Assembly: GCA_963847945.1 (NCBI GenBank)
Contig: CAWKBX010000015.1
Coordinates: 310,001-374,000 of the forward strand
Length of the DNA stretch: 64,000 bases
DNA from: JANMJD01 sp963847945
GTDB taxonomy: Bacteria; Actinomycetota; Acidimicrobiia; Acidimicrobiales; Ilumatobacteraceae
Reading direction: 5' to 3'
Position 1 is the stretch's first letter, and every line of letters begins with the position of its first letter. Made by a program: the position numbers and the translations under genes. Below the pieces are notes generated by a model that was not told the origin of the DNA, did not search any database, and saw only the letters and a list, made by a program, of their open reading frames with translations. Positions 9,937 through 17,790 of this stretch are shown one piece after another.

Positions 9937-10824
9937 ATGGCGACGACCCAACGACCGGTGATCATCGAGGCCGCGATCAACGGGGCGACCCGCAGGACGA
10001 CGAATCCCTCGGTCCCGCTCACCCCGACCGAGATCGCCGCCGATGCCCTGGGGTGTTTCGACGCCGGGGCCGCCATCGTGCACCATCACGTCGAGATCGG
10101 CGGTGGGATCGACGCCGAGGTCGCCCGCTACCTCGACTGCTGGCGCGTCATCGTCGGTGGGCGACCCGACGCGTTGGTATACCCGACCGTTCACTTCGGG
10201 CCGCCGATCTCCTACGAGCATCTGATTCCGCTGGCCGAGTCGGGCTTGTTGCGGCTCGGCATCACCGATCCGGGGTCGGTGAATCTGGGCCGCGTCGACC
10301 ACCTTGGGGTTCCTACCGGGTCGTTCGTCTATGCCAACTCGTTCGACACGATCGGTCGTTCGTTCGAGTTATGCCGCACCCATCGGCTGGGTACGAGCAT
10401 GGCGATCTACGAACCGGGCTTCCTGCGGGCCGCGTTGGCCTGGTGGCAGGCCGGTTTGGTCCCCGCCGGGTCGATGTTCAAGTTCTACTTCGCCGCCGAT
10501 CGTGGCTACCTCGGAGCCCCATTCGGGCTGCCGCCGACCGAGCGAGCGCTCGATGTCTACCTCGACATCCTCGGCGACTGCGACGTACCGTGGTTCGTCT
10601 CGCTGGTCGGCGGTGACGTCGTTCGCCACGAGATCGCCGAGTTGGCCCTCGCCCGCGGCGGACACCTCCATGTCGGCCTGGAGTTCTATGGCGGCGAGCG
10701 CCGGCCGTCCAACGTCGAGTTGGTCACCGAGGCGGTCGACCTGTGCCATCGACACGGATACCGGGTCGCAGACAGCAGCCAAACCGCGGGCCTGCTCGGC
10801 CTCCCGAGCACGACGCCGGGCTGA
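9937..10824 (+). CDS. BKACE (DUF849) family beta-keto acid cleavage enzyme
   Basis: The family condenses a beta-keto acid with acetyl-CoA and cleaves it, using a zinc-bearing TIM barrel. This 295-residue protein has the DUF849 pattern: 'VIIEAAINGATRR' strand 1, a His-x-His zinc motif ('IVHHHVEIGGG'), 'YPTVHFG', 'DPGSVNLG', 'YEPGFLR', and a C-terminal 'LEFYGGERRPSNVELV' region with the expected Glu. It lacks the usual 'HxHVRD' arginine-aspartate after the His motif, so the substrate may differ from known members. The ATG at 9937 follows 'cggtcc' and is preferred to upstream in-frame codons, which lie within the divergent mutase. The substrate is unknown. Confidence 0.82.
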   Translation: MATTQRPVIIEAAINGATRRTTNPSVPLTPTEIAADALGCFDAGAAIVHHHVEIGGGIDAEVARYLDCWRVIVGGRPDALVYPTVHFGPPISYEHLIPLAESGLLRLGITDPGSVNLGRVDHLGVPTGSFVYANSFDTIGRSFELCRTHRLGTSMAIYEPGFLRAALAWWQAGLVPAGSMFKFYFAADRGYLGAPFGLPPTERALDVYLDILGDCDVPWFVSLVGGDVVRHEIAELALARGGHLHVGLEFYGGERRPSNVELVTEAVDLCHRHGYRVADSSQTAGLLGLPSTTPG

Positions 10825-11584
10825 GACCTTCAGCGATGAAGCCGCGAGGCAACAACCGCTGTACACGTTCACCTGCAGACCAACCGCCAATGTTGCTTCG
10901 CCAACGAGCTCGCGATGTGACCGATGACCGGCCAGATTTTTATCGACACATCCATACCAATACCAAACGTAACGGACCGGCCCTTAGGCCGAGAAGATGA
11001 CCCATCTTTCGATCTGTAGTTTGAATTTAGCCGCACATACGCCGAGCAACTTGCCACATTTCCCCGAAAACACGCGGCGGCATGAACCGCTTTATACAGG
11101 AACTTGGACCTCGGCCCACGACTTTCAACCACTGCCGGAAGGCTCACGGGTCGTCAGAGTTGACTCACTTCGCATTCACGATACGACCTTCAGTGAAGAT
11201 ATCGCAGCATATGGCGAAGATTGCCTTAGTTCGAGGGTCCAATCACACGTTTCGAAGAGTTATAGCCGCTGAACGCGATATGAGGGAATCTTGACCAACA
11301 TAACCGCGCATCGTCACCAAGATTCTGGTTCGGCGAGTTCGTCAACCTTATGGGCGACGTCGCAGTTCAACAGGGCCTGCCCTCCAGGTTTGTCACCAGC
11401 ACCAGAATCGCGCTAAAGAGTAATCCCGTATGGAGTTCTTCAAGGAGCGTTCACTCGTTCCACGGCGACTTTTCCATGCGGCGGAGCTGTGCACCCGACG
11501 GGCCAGCTTCGTGTCGGGCGACACGTTGATCGTTTCAGGCGATGGCCCCCGCCATCGCCTGCCCAGCCCGACAAGGACAGCATT
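10825..11584. other. About 760 bp without a recognisable gene
   Basis: This stretch is visibly richer in A and T than its neighbours. It contains only short open frames (for example 10997-11272 and 11082-11294) with no recognisable motif, good ribosome site or codon bias. It could be degraded coding sequence, a small mobile remnant or the leader of the next gene. I see no RNA gene or terminator with confidence. Confidence 0.5.
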
Positions 11585-14296
11585 TTGGCGTACGACCTCG
11601 GTATCGACATCGGAATCACCTGTACCGCCGCCGCGGTACTACATGACAACGGGGCGAGCGCGGTCGTGCCCCTCGGCCCTGGCGGCTCCCAGCCGGCCAT
11701 CGGCAACTACCTCGCCACCGCTGGAATGGTCTCGCTCGACGAGGCCGGGGCGCACGCCGTCGTCACCCAGGCCATCGTCCGGGAAGTCACCAGCCAGATG
11801 GGCAAGCCCCCGCGCTCGGTCGTCGTGTCCTTTCCCGGCGCGTGGAGCAGCACCGATTCGGCCGCGTTCGAACGTGCCGTCGGCGGGCTGGGAATCGGGC
11901 CCACCGGCATCAGCTCCGACGTAGCCGCCGCCGCGACCGGCCATGCCGTACGTCGCTCGTCGAACGCCGGGGCAATCGTCGCGGTCTGTTTGGTCACCGA
12001 CTTGGGAGCCCACGCCGCAGCGTTTCGAGTCGGCAAATCGGGACCCAAACTCCTCAGCCGCGTACTCGCGATGTCGTGGCCCCAACACGCCCCGCCCCTC
12101 GACAGCGACCTTCACGACGTCCCCATCCTGCTCGACAACACACTCACGTCGGCCAGCCTCGACCTCACCGATCTGACCGATGTGGTGGTCGCCGGCAGCG
12201 CCTCGCAGATGCCAACGATTGTTCGCTTGTTGCAGCAGTACTCCGGCGGCAAGGTCGTCGTGGCCGACGATCCGTTGTCGGTGGTCGCCACGGGCGCGGC
12301 GGTCGTCGCGCAACAGCGGTCGAACGCGGCGAGTCCGGTGGTCCGTACGCCCCAAGCGACCCCGGTACTGGTTCCGCACGATGGACGAGTTCCCCCGCCG
12401 CCGCCGCCAGTACGACGTGGACTGCTCGCGCCGCCGGCCCCGGTCGATCACACCCCGACCTCGATACCCAGGCCGGCGTCACTCCCCGCCCCGCTGGCCC
12501 GGCCGACTTCGACCCCAATCACCGCGGCGACGCGGAGCCGCAACGAGAATGATGCTCCCCGGCTCCACCGACCAAGTTTTCCCCGCGACCGCGGCCACGG
12601 CCCGGCTCGTTCCGACACGACGGCGAGTCCTGAGCGGTCGAACGGTCGGCGGGCATGGCGAGTCGGAGCGACTGCAGCCGTCCTGTTCGCCGCGGCGGCA
12701 GCCTACGGATTCAGTCAAACAGGCGACGACGGTGCTCCCCGACCCGTCGCCCCCGCCCCAACGATGCCGACCGTTGCCGTGATTACGATCGACTCGGTCG
12801 TCGCCGCAGCCGCAGTGGCAGTTCCGTCGGATCCACCAACCGATCCCGTCGGCGTCACCGAACCAGTGGTCGAGACCCAGCCCGTTGCCGCCACCCAGCC
12901 CGTTGCCGCCACCCAGCCCGTCGCCGCCAACAAGATCAACGGGATGGTCGCCATTGCCGGGGGGAACTACACCGTCGGGCTGCCGGACGGCGGCACCAAC
13001 ATCGACACCAGCCGAGCGACGCCGGTAACACTCGGCGCGTATTACATAGACGCCACCGAGGCGACCAACGCCTCGTACCTCACGTTTCTGCAGACCTACG
13101 GGCCGTTGGGCGTGACCACTCCCGACTCGTGGGGTGACGATGGTGCATTCTCGTCCAGTGCCGCACTCCAGCCCGTGGTCGGTGTGCCGTTCGAGCATGC
13201 CGAGGCCTACTGCAAGGCCCTCGGCAAGCGCCTTCCGAGCGAGGCCGAATGGGAGGTCGCCGCCTCCTATACCACCGATGCGACCACTCGGCGCCTCTAC
13301 CCGTGGGGAGACGTCGAGAGTGACTTCGTCGTCCCGATCAACGACAACAGCAGCTATGACGTTGGCTCCCAACCCGCCAACATCAGCCCGGGCGGAGCCT
13401 TCGACATGGCCGGCAACGCCTGGGAGTACGTGGCCGATTCCTACGACCCCCGGCTCAGCTCGGCGAGCGGGCTACGAGTGGTCCGCGGCGGAACAAACGT
13501 GTTCCTCCTCGACAACTCGTCGCGCAAGGCCGGCGATCCCCTCGAGTTCTACATGTCGAAGTGGGCCGGATTCCGCTGTGCCGTGTCGGCCGGCGACCCG
13601 CCACCGACCGAAACGTTCGCCGCCTTGTCGTTCTCTCCGGCCCCCGAGCTGGCCCCCCACGCTCCGTTGGAGGCCGGCGAGATCGACGACAACTTCAAGG
13701 ATCCGACCTTCCAACCCTGGCCGAGCAAGCGCACCGACAACGCAGTGTGGGGCTACCACCCGCTCGACTCCTTCCACCTGGGAACCAAGGGACCAGGCGT
13801 CGACGCGCTGGCGACCAAGGCGGTCGAACTCGCCTACGAGGAGTCGCAGTACACGATCACCTCCGTGGGCGCCCTGATCGAGTCGCGGACGCAGAGCAGT
13901 GACGGTTTCTGTTTCGGTATCGGCACCAATGTCGACGATCAGAACCAGGGGTTGTTCCTCGCCGCCTGCCCCACCACCGACCCGAACAACGCGGTCGTGA
14001 AGATGTTCGTACGCCTGGCCGACGGCACCAAGCTGCCGATCTATCCCGACAAGAACATCGTGATCCGCCGCGATGATATGGTCGAACTGCGCATCGACAT
14101 CCTCGCCAGGGACTCATTCCGCATGTTTGTCAACGGGGCCCAGGTCGGACGCGACTTCGTCGAGGTGCTCACCCAGACGTTCCAAGGGTTCTACGACGGA
14201 CGCAACGTCGCCATGATGCTGTCCAGCCCGGCGACCGACTCGACCAAGGTGCATGTGCACTTCCATCGCTTCACCCTCGACAAGCTCAACGCGTGA
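11585..14296 (+). CDS. Hsp70-like actin-fold / transmembrane / FGE-fold / lectin-like fusion protein
   Basis: This is a four-part protein of 903 residues. Residues 1-245 form an Hsp70/actin-type nucleotide-binding fold: phosphate-1 loop 'YDLGIDIGITCTAAAV', a degenerate phosphate-2 'VTDLGAHAAAF' and adenosine motif 'VVVAGSASQMP'. Residues about 250-355 are proline-rich. Residues about 358-377 are one membrane helix. Three 'PVAATQ' repeats follow. Residues 455-670 match the formylglycine-generating-enzyme/SUMF fold ('RLPSEAEWEVAA', 'LYPWG', 'FDMAGNAWEYV', 'RVVRGG', 'AGFRCA') but lack the paired catalytic cysteines, so it is probably a binding fold. The last 210 residues look like a concanavalin/LamG-type sandwich. 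The start is TTG at 11585 with AAGGA 9 bases upstream; upstream codons give a low-quality extension. I infer a cytoplasmic sensor coupled to an outside binding domain. Confidence 0.78.
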   Translation: MAYDLGIDIGITCTAAAVLHDNGASAVVPLGPGGSQPAIGNYLATAGMVSLDEAGAHAVVTQAIVREVTSQMGKPPRSVVVSFPGAWSSTDSAAFERAVGGLGIGPTGISSDVAAAATGHAVRRSSNAGAIVAVCLVTDLGAHAAAFRVGKSGPKLLSRVLAMSWPQHAPPLDSDLHDVPILLDNTLTSASLDLTDLTDVVVAGSASQMPTIVRLLQQYSGGKVVVADDPLSVVATGAAVVAQQRSNAASPVVRTPQATPVLVPHDGRVPPPPPPVRRGLLAPPAPVDHTPTSIPRPASLPAPLARPTSTPITAATRSRNENDAPRLHRPSFPRDRGHGPARSDTTASPERSNGRRAWRVGATAAVLFAAAAAYGFSQTGDDGAPRPVAPAPTMPTVAVITIDSVVAAAAVAVPSDPPTDPVGVTEPVVETQPVAATQPVAATQPVAANKINGMVAIAGGNYTVGLPDGGTNIDTSRATPVTLGAYYIDATEATNASYLTFLQTYGPLGVTTPDSWGDDGAFSSSAALQPVVGVPFEHAEAYCKALGKRLPSEAEWEVAASYTTDATTRRLYPWGDVESDFVVPINDNSSYDVGSQPANISPGGAFDMAGNAWEYVADSYDPRLSSASGLRVVRGGTNVFLLDNSSRKAGDPLEFYMSKWAGFRCAVSAGDPPPTETFAALSFSPAPELAPHAPLEAGEIDDNFKDPTFQPWPSKRTDNAVWGYHPLDSFHLGTKGPGVDALATKAVELAYEESQYTITSVGALIESRTQSSDGFCFGIGTNVDDQNQGLFLAACPTTDPNNAVVKMFVRLADGTKLPIYPDKNIVIRRDDMVELRIDILARDSFRMFVNGAQVGRDFVEVLTQTFQGFYDGRNVAMMLSSPATDSTKVHVHFHRFTLDKLNA

Positions 14297-14305
14297 GGCG
14301 AGCGC

Positions 14306-15046
14306 TCAGCCGTCACCGGTGCGGGCGACCGCTCCGGCCAGACCCTCGGCGAGTTCGAAAGCCGCAACAGGCCCGATGACGATCGTCGCCGGGGCCTTGA
14401 TGGCCAAGGTGGCCAACTCGTCGAGTCGACCCCGAACCACATGGTGACGCTCGGTCGTCGCCGACATCACTGCCGCCACCGGGGTCTCGACGCCCAGGCC
14501 GCCGGCCATCAACGCGTCGGCGATCGTGCCTCGCTCGGCGACTCCCATCAACACGACGATCGTGCCGCCCACCTGACCCAACGCTCGCCAGTCGACGTCG
14601 GGCTCGCCAGCGCGGCGGTGACCGGTGACCACGGTGACGGCGGCGGCGACGCCCCGGTGGGTCACCGGGATTCCGGCTGCGCCGGGCGCGGCGAAGGCCG
14701 AGGAGATGCCCGGTACAACTTCGTAGGCGATGCCGGCTTCCGCCAGGGCGAGGGCCTCTTCGCCACCGCGCCCGAACACGTACGGATCGCCGCCCTTGAG
14801 ACGGACCACTCGCCGACCGGTCTGCCCGAGTTGAACGAGCAAGGCGTTGATCAGGTCCTGCGGAACCGGACTCCCCGGTCGCTTGCCGACGTCGATCAAC
14901 TCAACCCCGGTTCCCACCAAGTCCATCACGCCGGCTCCGACCAGGGCGTCATGCACGACGACCTCGGCCGTGGCCAGCAGTCGGGCCGCCTTGACCGTCA
15001 ACAGGTCGGGATCGCCCGGACCCGCGCCAACCAGCCACACGGTCAT
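14306..15046 (-). CDS. cobA: Uroporphyrinogen-III C-methyltransferase
   Basis: It methylates uroporphyrinogen III twice with S-adenosylmethionine to give precorrin-2, the branch point to siroheme and cobalamin. It has 246 residues, typical of stand-alone SUMT. Motifs seen are 'VGAGPGDPDLLTVKA' at the N-terminus, 'RLKGGDPYVFGRGGEE' near residue 85, 'VPGISSAFAAPGAAGIPVTHRG' region near 115, and 'VLMGV' near 170. The ATG at 15046 lies 4 bases after the cysH stop with GGAGG just upstream, so it is the second gene of a cysH-cobA operon. It supplies precorrin-2 to SirC and finally siroheme to the sulfite reductase in this window. Confidence 0.93.
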   Translation of the reverse strand: MTVWLVGAGPGDPDLLTVKAARLLATAEVVVHDALVGAGVMDLVGTGVELIDVGKRPGSPVPQDLINALLVQLGQTGRRVVRLKGGDPYVFGRGGEEALALAEAGIAYEVVPGISSAFAAPGAAGIPVTHRGVAAAVTVVTGHRRAGEPDVDWRALGQVGGTIVVLMGVAERGTIADALMAGGLGVETPVAAVMSATTERHHVVRGRLDELATLAIKAPATIVIGPVAAFELAEGLAGAVARTGDG

Positions 15047-15050
15047 CGAT

Positions 15051-15722
15051 TCAACCTCCGACGGGGCTGAGGTGCAGCCCGCATTCGGTCTTGCCCGACC
15101 CGGCCCACCGACCGGCGCGGGCATCTTCGCCCACCCCAACCGGCCGGGTACACGGCCAGCAACCGATCGACGGGTAGCCGCGGTCGGCCAGCGGGTGGGT
15201 AGGCAGATCGCGCTCGGCCGAGTACCGGGCTACATCGGCGTCGCTCCACGTGGCGATCGGGTTGATCTTGACGACGTTGTGTTGCAGGTCGCGTGCCGCG
15301 ATCGGGGTGGCCAGCCGAGACGGACCGTCGGCTCGGCGCAAACCGGTGACCCACGCCGTTCGGTCGGCAAGCACCCGCTGAAGTGGTTCGACCTTGCGGC
15401 GACGACAGCACGAATCGGTATCGACCATCCACATGTCGTCGTAACCAACCTCGGGATCGGGGATGACGTGGCGCAGTTGCAGCCCGAATCGTTCGCAGAC
15501 CCGCTCGGCAAACCACAGCGTCTCGGCGAACAGGTAGTTCGTGTCGAGCAACACGATTTCGGCTCCGGGCAGCGCCCGGGCAACCAGCGAGGGCATCACT
15601 GCGTCGCCGAAACTGCAGGTGACCACCATTCCATCGCTGAACTGCCGGTGCGCCCATTGGATGACCTCATGGGCCTCGGCACGCTCCAGATCGTCCCGCG
15701 AAGGGTGAGTGGCGAGCTGCAT
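15051..15722 (-). CDS. cysH: Adenylyl-sulfate (APS/PAPS) reductase
   Basis: It reduces activated sulfate to sulfite using thioredoxin. The protein has 223 residues with a PP-loop-like N-terminus ('TCSFGDAVMPSLV') and 'LLDTNYLFAETLWF'. It carries both cysteine pairs of the 4Fe-4S type: 'DSCCRRRKVEPL' (Cys-Cys) and 'GCWPC' (C-x-x-C). The C-terminal catalytic Cys is in 'GKTECGLH'. The 4Fe-4S set points to APS rather than PAPS as substrate. The ATG sits 6 bases after a TACGAT hexamer on the minus strand, so the transcript may be leaderless. It is followed by cobA and is divergent from sirC, with a shared regulatory element between. Confidence 0.92.
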   Translation of the reverse strand: MQLATHPSRDDLERAEAHEVIQWAHRQFSDGMVVTCSFGDAVMPSLVARALPGAEIVLLDTNYLFAETLWFAERVCERFGLQLRHVIPDPEVGYDDMWMVDTDSCCRRRKVEPLQRVLADRTAWVTGLRRADGPSRLATPIAARDLQHNVVKINPIATWSDADVARYSAERDLPTHPLADRGYPSIGCWPCTRPVGVGEDARAGRWAGSGKTECGLHLSPVGG

Positions 15723-15737
15723 CGCCCCATCGTACTC

Positions 15738-15763
15738 AATTCCCGACTATTCCGATCAAGTTT
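15738..15763. promoter_or_regulatory. Conserved element between cysH and sirC, also found before sir
   Basis: On the cysH strand this 26-base stretch reads AAACTTGATCGGAATAGTCG followed by GGAATT. It matches the element upstream of sir (23233-23257) at 23 of 25 aligned positions plus one gap. It contains a direct repeat of CGGAAT/CGGGAAT. It lies between TACGAT (15729-15734, minus strand) and TACACT (15772-15777, plus strand), each 6 bases from a start codon, so it could act on both genes. I infer a binding site for a sulfur regulator; the protein is unknown. Confidence 0.65.
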
Positions 15764-15783
15764 TCAGCCATTACACTGACCCT

Positions 15784-16389
15784 GTGCCCAACTCGTATCC
15801 GGTGATGATGCGCCTCGAGGGTGTCGAGGTGCTGTTAGTCGGGGCAGGGCCGATCGCCGCCCGCAAGCTCGAGGGGCTACTCGCCGCCGGAGCGAGGGTG
15901 ACGGTGGTCGCCCCAACCGTCGTCGATGAGATTCGGGCATCGGCGGCAACCGTCGAGCAGCGGCCCTATCGACTGGGCGAGGCCGGCGAATATCGCCTGG
16001 TCATGACCGCTACCGGCATTCCCGAAATCGACCGACAGGTCGCGGTCGATGCCACCGCCGCCGGGGTCTGGGTGAACTCCGCCGACGATCCGGCCAACTG
16101 CAGTTTCACCCTGCCCGCCGTCGCCCGGCGAGGACCGGTCACCGTCGCCGTGTCGACCGACGGTCACAGCCCGGCCCTCGCCACATGGTTACGCACCCGG
16201 CTCGCCAACGCGCTGCCCCCCAACCTCGAGGCGGCGGCGGCCGACCTTGCCGCGCAACGCGCCGAGATCCGCGCCGGTGGCGGCTCGACCGAGGCCATCG
16301 ACTGGACCGAGCGGCTCGCAGCCGCTCTCGCCCGGGCCGCCGGTAGCGCGGCTACCGACGAGCGGCAAACTCCGTCGCCGCCGAGCTGA
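15784..16389 (+). CDS. sirC: Precorrin-2 dehydrogenase (siroheme synthase N-terminal type)
   Basis: It oxidises precorrin-2 to sirohydrochlorin with NAD. The 201-residue protein has a Rossmann fold 'VLLVGAGPIAARKLEGLLAAGARVTVVAP' region at residues about 15-45, 'VNSADDPANCSFTLPAVARRGPVTVAVSTDGHSPALA' region near 100-135, and 'LRTRLANALP'. It matches the N-terminal half of CysG/Met8 only, so iron insertion may depend on this protein's weak chelatase activity or on an enzyme elsewhere. The GTG at 15784 is preferred because a TACACT hexamer ends 6 bases before it and upstream codons are not conserved in style. Its 3' end overlaps the convergent aminotransferase by 38 bases. Confidence 0.87.
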   Translation: MPNSYPVMMRLEGVEVLLVGAGPIAARKLEGLLAAGARVTVVAPTVVDEIRASAATVEQRPYRLGEAGEYRLVMTATGIPEIDRQVAVDATAAGVWVNSADDPANCSFTLPAVARRGPVTVAVSTDGHSPALATWLRTRLANALPPNLEAAAADLAAQRAEIRAGGGSTEAIDWTERLAAALARAAGSAATDERQTPSPPS

Positions 16390-17752
16390 GTACGTCGCGC
16401 AGCGTCGTGGCGATGAAGGTCAGCTCCTCCTCGCCGGCGATCAAGGGCGGGGCGAGCGTGATCACCGGCTCGGCCCGATCATCGGCGCGACAGATCAACC
16501 CGGCCTCATACAGCTTCGGCGACAGGTAGCCCCTGAGCAGCCATTCCGCCTCGTCGGCCGTGAAACCCGCCTTGGTGCGCTGATCGGCGACCAGCTCGAT
16601 CGCCCGGAAGTACCCATCGCCGCGCACGTCACCGACGAGCGGGATGTCGCGCAGGCCGTCGAGCAGCGAGGTGAACAGGTCCTGGCGGCCGAGCACCTGA
16701 CCGCAGATGTCTTCGCGCTCAAAGATGTCGAGGTTGGCGTTGGCGATCGCGCAAGCCACCGGGTGGGCGCCGAAGGTCTGACCGTGGAGGAACGTCGTCG
16801 GGTCGTCGAGGAACGGTTCGGCGATGCGGTCCGAGACCATCAACCCGCCGAGCGGGGCATAGCCCGACGTGACCCCCTTGGCGAAGGTGATCATGTCTGG
16901 CTGGTAGCCGTAACGATCGGAACCGAACATGTGACCCAGCCGTCCGAAGGCGCAGATCACTTCGTCGGATACGAGCAGCACCCCGTACTCATCGCAGATC
17001 TCGCGGATCCTTGCCCAATACCCCTCGGGCGGGGCGAAGGCGCCGCCGGTGTTCTGCAGTGGCTCCATGAACACGGCCGCGACGGTGTCGGGGCCCTCCA
17101 TTTCGATCCGCATCGCCAGGTCGTCGGCGCAGCGCAGCGTGCAGGCGTTGAGATGCTGGCAGTCATGGCAGCGGTACCGGTACGGCGTCTGCACCTTGAT
17201 CGCCCCGGGCATCAACGGCTCGAATGGGGCCTTGATCGACGGCACCCCGGTGAGGCTCAGCGAGCCGATCCCCGTGCCGTGGTAGGCGAGGTAACGCGAG
17301 ATGACCTTGGTGCGCGAGTGTTCGCCGCGCAGCTTGAAGTACTGGCGGGACAGCTTGATCGCGGTGTCGACCGCCTCGCCCCCCGACGGCGTGAGGAACA
17401 CCCGGTTGAGATCGCCGGGGGCCATAGCCGCCAGCCGGGTGGCCAACTCGATCGCCGGTTCATGGGCGTACGACCAGACGGGGAAGTAGCCGAGGGTCGA
17501 TGCTTGGCGGGCGGCCGCCTCACCCAACTCTGTGCGGCCATGGCCGACCTGCACCGTGAACAACCCAGAGAGGGCGTCGAGATAGCGGCGGCCCTGAATG
17601 TCGGTGACATAGCAACCTTCGCCGCTGGCGATGATCGGCACGGCGTTGGTTTGGTATGCCCCCAACCTGGTGAAATGCATCCAGAGGTGTCGGGCGGCCC
17701 GGTCAGACAGGTCGGCGGCGCGCGCCGCGTCGAAGGTCGGAGTGGTATCCAT
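16352..17752 (-). CDS. Class III PLP-dependent aminotransferase
   Basis: This is a fold-type I enzyme of 466 residues moving an amino group from an omega-amine or beta-amino acid to a keto acid. Features are 'DALSGLFTVQVGHGRTEL' near residue 60, 'TPSGGEAVDTAIKLSRQY' near 120, 'LVSDEVICAFGRLG' near 255, and the PLP lysine in 'ITFAKGVTSGYAPLGG' near 285. Four cysteines cluster in 'CHDCQHLNACTLRC' near residue 195, spaced C-x2-C-x5-C-x3-C, which could be a metal site. Residues 1-15 are weakly conserved, so the start could be slightly downstream. It is convergent with and overlaps sirC by 38 bases. The substrate is not clear from sequence. Confidence 0.88.
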   Translation of the reverse strand: MDTTPTFDAARAADLSDRAARHLWMHFTRLGAYQTNAVPIIASGEGCYVTDIQGRRYLDALSGLFTVQVGHGRTELGEAAARQASTLGYFPVWSYAHEPAIELATRLAAMAPGDLNRVFLTPSGGEAVDTAIKLSRQYFKLRGEHSRTKVISRYLAYHGTGIGSLSLTGVPSIKAPFEPLMPGAIKVQTPYRYRCHDCQHLNACTLRCADDLAMRIEMEGPDTVAAVFMEPLQNTGGAFAPPEGYWARIREICDEYGVLLVSDEVICAFGRLGHMFGSDRYGYQPDMITFAKGVTSGYAPLGGLMVSDRIAEPFLDDPTTFLHGQTFGAHPVACAIANANLDIFEREDICGQVLGRQDLFTSLLDGLRDIPLVGDVRGDGYFRAIELVADQRTKAGFTADEAEWLLRGYLSPKLYEAGLICRADDRAEPVITLAPPLIAGEEELTFIATTLRDVLSSAATEFAARR

Positions 17753-17790
17753 TCCGCCAGTCTGCCGGGCTTTCGCCGACGGCTGACGGA

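Noticed and set aside
8094..10616. An 840-residue plus-strand open frame
   Set aside because: It lies over ethylmalonyl-CoA mutase and part of the BKACE gene, both strongly supported in other frames.
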